Assembly (NCBI GenBank): GCA_030544235.1
Contig: CM060472.1
Location: 21,774,154-21,838,153, forward strand
Length of the DNA: 64,000 bases
Reading direction: 5' to 3'
From: Lepturacanthus savala
Taxonomy: Eukaryota; Chordata; Actinopteri; Scombriformes; Trichiuridae
A program made the position numbers and the translations under genes. How positions within the stretch are numbered: position 1 is the stretch's first letter; each line of letters begins with the position of its first letter. Shown piece after piece: positions 61,583-64,000 of this stretch. The notes beneath the pieces were generated by a model. The model worked only from the letters and a program-made list of their open reading frames with translations. It was not told where the DNA came from and made no database searches.

Positions 61583-64000
61583 TATGTCTGAGTACAAGAA
61601 AACAGTTGTACAGCAGTTAAGCAGAAGCAGAGCAAATCTAAGTGCAAGCAGGCAGAGTTTGGGGGAGTTGAATATGAACATGAACTTAATAAGTCATGCA
61701 CTCAAATTTGAAAAACCACGCTTTTGAATAAAGTTAGGAATAAAGTCCCATAGACCCTTCATCTTTAAGTGCTTTGAAGCCCTTTGAGGCCTGTTTCTGG
61801 CCTTTTTGAAGAAGTTCAGAAGTTTACATCTTCTGTGTCAGAATATATTTTTTATCAAAGTATAGCTGGAAAAATCATACACGGTTTTAAGTAATTCTCA
61901 GTAAGAACTGATACTGATAGGTTGTGTTGAGACAAATAATAGTAGTAGGGTAATAGTAGGGTTTGTTTTGAGACAAATAATAAATACAATTATTGCTCTG
62001 GTTTGACATAATGAATCTTTTTCACTACAGTTGTATAAAATCTGTTTGTTGTTTTGGTAGTCTGTATCTGACTAATGAGAACAATGCCTTTTATCTATTG
62101 GTGTCTTCCTTACTTCCTTTGAAAAGTGCATGTGTACCACTTTAAATGTTTTCGCTGATGATTATATCAGTCTGTTTAATTTACGTAAGCCATTACAAAA
62201 CTCTGTGGGTCTCTGTTTGGATTATTCATTCATTTATTTCATTATTGTTAAGCTATCAGTTAAGTTAAATATTTAGTGTGTGTGTTCTCTAGTAAAGGTC
62301 TTCCAGCTTTCTCTTTTCTGGTAGGATTTAATCTGAAAAATATGCAGGAAGGGATTGAATATCACATTCTATACCATTTCTTTTCTTTGTAATTCTCCCA
62401 TTTCACTGCTAGTAGTACATTTTAAATAATGCATTTAATTTATGGACTGAAATAACATAGGATTCAGTGTTCTATATGAGTTTCTTGAATGCTGTTCCTG
62501 AGACAATAATGGAGAACATGGCAACTAAGAATCTGCATTTAAGGCTGCATATTTCTATTTTGTGAAATGTGTCGCGTGAACAAACTGTTCGGTATTTAGA
62601 AGTTACTCATGCCGTGAGGCTTTGGAGATTAATTGAAACATGTCTTTTCCCCTCAGCTGCTTTACCTGAGGACAGCTACAGTAGCTGCCAGCTATTGAAG
62701 TTAGGATTCTCTCTTTAATCCTCCAAGGCATTTCTCAGCATGCAGGGGCTATCCAAATCCTGTCAATGGATGAAGATTAACTGTTTGAACATGCATTCAT
62801 CACATGGTGGTTACTAGCCACACGTAGGCATGTTCTCCCATATAGCCACATATCTACACAGATGCTTACAAATGGCGCTGCAGCCATTTTAATGTCTTAA
62901 CACACAAATTCCAACATCAGGGAATAAAACTATGCAAATATTCTTGAGAAGTTCATTATGTTCCAATATTGCCACCCCTATAAAAAAAAAGCATCTGTCA
63001 CCACTGATGAAAGTCTTATAGTAGTATTCTGTGCTAGGCTGTGGTAAAGGAGGTCAGTGAAGACTGTGAATGTATGTGCGTGTCTATTTTCTTGCTCTTT
63101 AAGTCACATGCTATGAATCAGATGGATGTTCAGCTATAAAACACGGGGTCCTCTAATGGGAGATTGTTTTCCCTATAATTGCTCTGAGACTCCGTTTTAA
63201 GAATTGGCCACTCTATGGCTATCAATTTACTTTGATGTGGGTGAAGCTATTTATTACAGTGGTATATGGCCATACAGGGAGGTGGATTTTTAGCCCTCAT
63301 AGGAGAAAAAGGGATTCAGCATTTGGACAGTGACATATTCTATTGTTTTGGCTCTAGACTTCAGCACATTGTAGCTGAAATAAAACAATAACTATGAGGT
63401 TAAAGTGCTGGCTTCCAGCTTTAAGGGTGCTTCTGGATGTGAACACCCCAAAGCAAACAAGTGAACAAGTGGAGGACTCATTGCCAATTTTATGAAATGC
63501 TCCTAAAAATACAGAGCTGTTGTTGACTGGCCATGTCACCTGAACTTGGTCCAACAGTGTGTTTCACTTGCTGAAAACCATACAGAAGGCAAAGACATGA
63601 ACCATTGTCTCCTTCTGGGCACTACTCTGGGTGGCACCAGTATCTATTTTCACTCATATTTTATTTTTATCCTGTCTGTGCTTGTAGTAGCATCAAAATA
63701 ATGTTTCCTTTGGTCAAAATTCCCAATCATGCATTTCAGAAACACCTTTACATACTGTTTGTGACCGGTCATATTCACAGCTTATGGCATGTTATTTATC
63801 AGCCTACGTTGTTCTTCAGAAACAGCATGTTCACAACAGCCAACTAGTTCAGCGTGACCGGTCAGGGGCAGCCAGCTGACAGTCCCCATCCAAGACCATG
63901 TTCAGACCAAGGGGCAAACACCACTGCTCAGCAGAGTGCCAATGCAGAGGTGCCAAAAAATGCAGTTCCATGAATGGGAAATTGAGGCTGGCTACAGAAG

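Larger units (their letters stand above)
59755..61711. mobile_element. Outer inverted-repeat element with long arms
   Basis: The left arm 59755-59897 and right arm 61586-61711 are diverged reverse complements. Shared pieces include TTGCACTTAGATTTGCTCTG, CTTGTACTCAGA, CAAACTCTGCC and GTTCATATT. A ~20-bp segment is present only in the left arm. The arms enclose about 530 bp of its own interior and then the Tc1-like element. No transposase is visible, so it is non-autonomous or decayed. Family unknown. Confidence 0.7.
57826..64000 (+). other. trappc9 intron after coding exon 10, unfinished
   Basis: Phase-1 donor at 57826 with no matching next exon in the window. Holds nested inverted-repeat elements at 59755-61711, a T-run at 58601-58614 and otherwise nothing I can name. 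From 61712 to 64000 I see no gene or recognised repeat. Confidence 0.75.

Overview
The window reads as nuclear DNA of a bony fish, probably a percomorph teleost. It has short GT-AG-spliced exons in long AT-rich introns, CpG-rich 5' exons, and many fish-type dispersed repeats. I see no bacterial, plasmid or viral operon. Three protein-coding genes can be supported, all on the + strand. They are a single-coding-exon membrane progestin receptor (PAQR7-like, 15068-16132), a small thioredoxin-fold SH3BGRL3-like gene (three coding exons, 25343-27829), and the 5' half of trappc9 (ten coding exons, 33509-57825, running off the right edge).

Layout. 1-6004 is the right end of a tandem array with a period near 1.76 kb; each unit is itself built from three diverged sub-repeats. 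6005-12100 is gene-poor and holds old dispersed repeats. 12160-12389 is a CpG-rich segment with a CRE-like site and a splice donor, probably the non-coding first exon of the progestin receptor. 16133-25200 is its 3' region plus intergenic DNA with a LINE relic and hAT-like/MITE copies. 25200-30340 is the SH3BGRL3-like gene with a likely long 3'UTR. 31060-64000 is trappc9. Its introns hold most of the interesting structure: an inverted pair of MITE copies, a SINE-like element inside a hAT-like element with a clean 10-bp target-site duplication, a decayed hAT transposase, and a Tc1-like element inside another inverted-repeat element.

The three genes do not form a functional unit. They act in steroid signalling at membranes, a small thioredoxin-fold protein of uncertain partner, and TRAPPII vesicle tethering. 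PAQR7 and SH3BGRL3 both lie in human 1p36.11, which supports the naming of both, whereas human TRAPPC9 is on 8q24.3.

Exon boundaries were read by eye from splice consensus, reading phase and recall of the vertebrate protein families. Repeat-family names were assigned from recalled hallmark sequence and are less certain than the structures themselves. I found no clearly new biological system. The most unusual structures are the higher-order satellite, the AT-cored hairpin at 12800-12987, the nested transposons, and a frame-preserving internal splice donor in trappc9.
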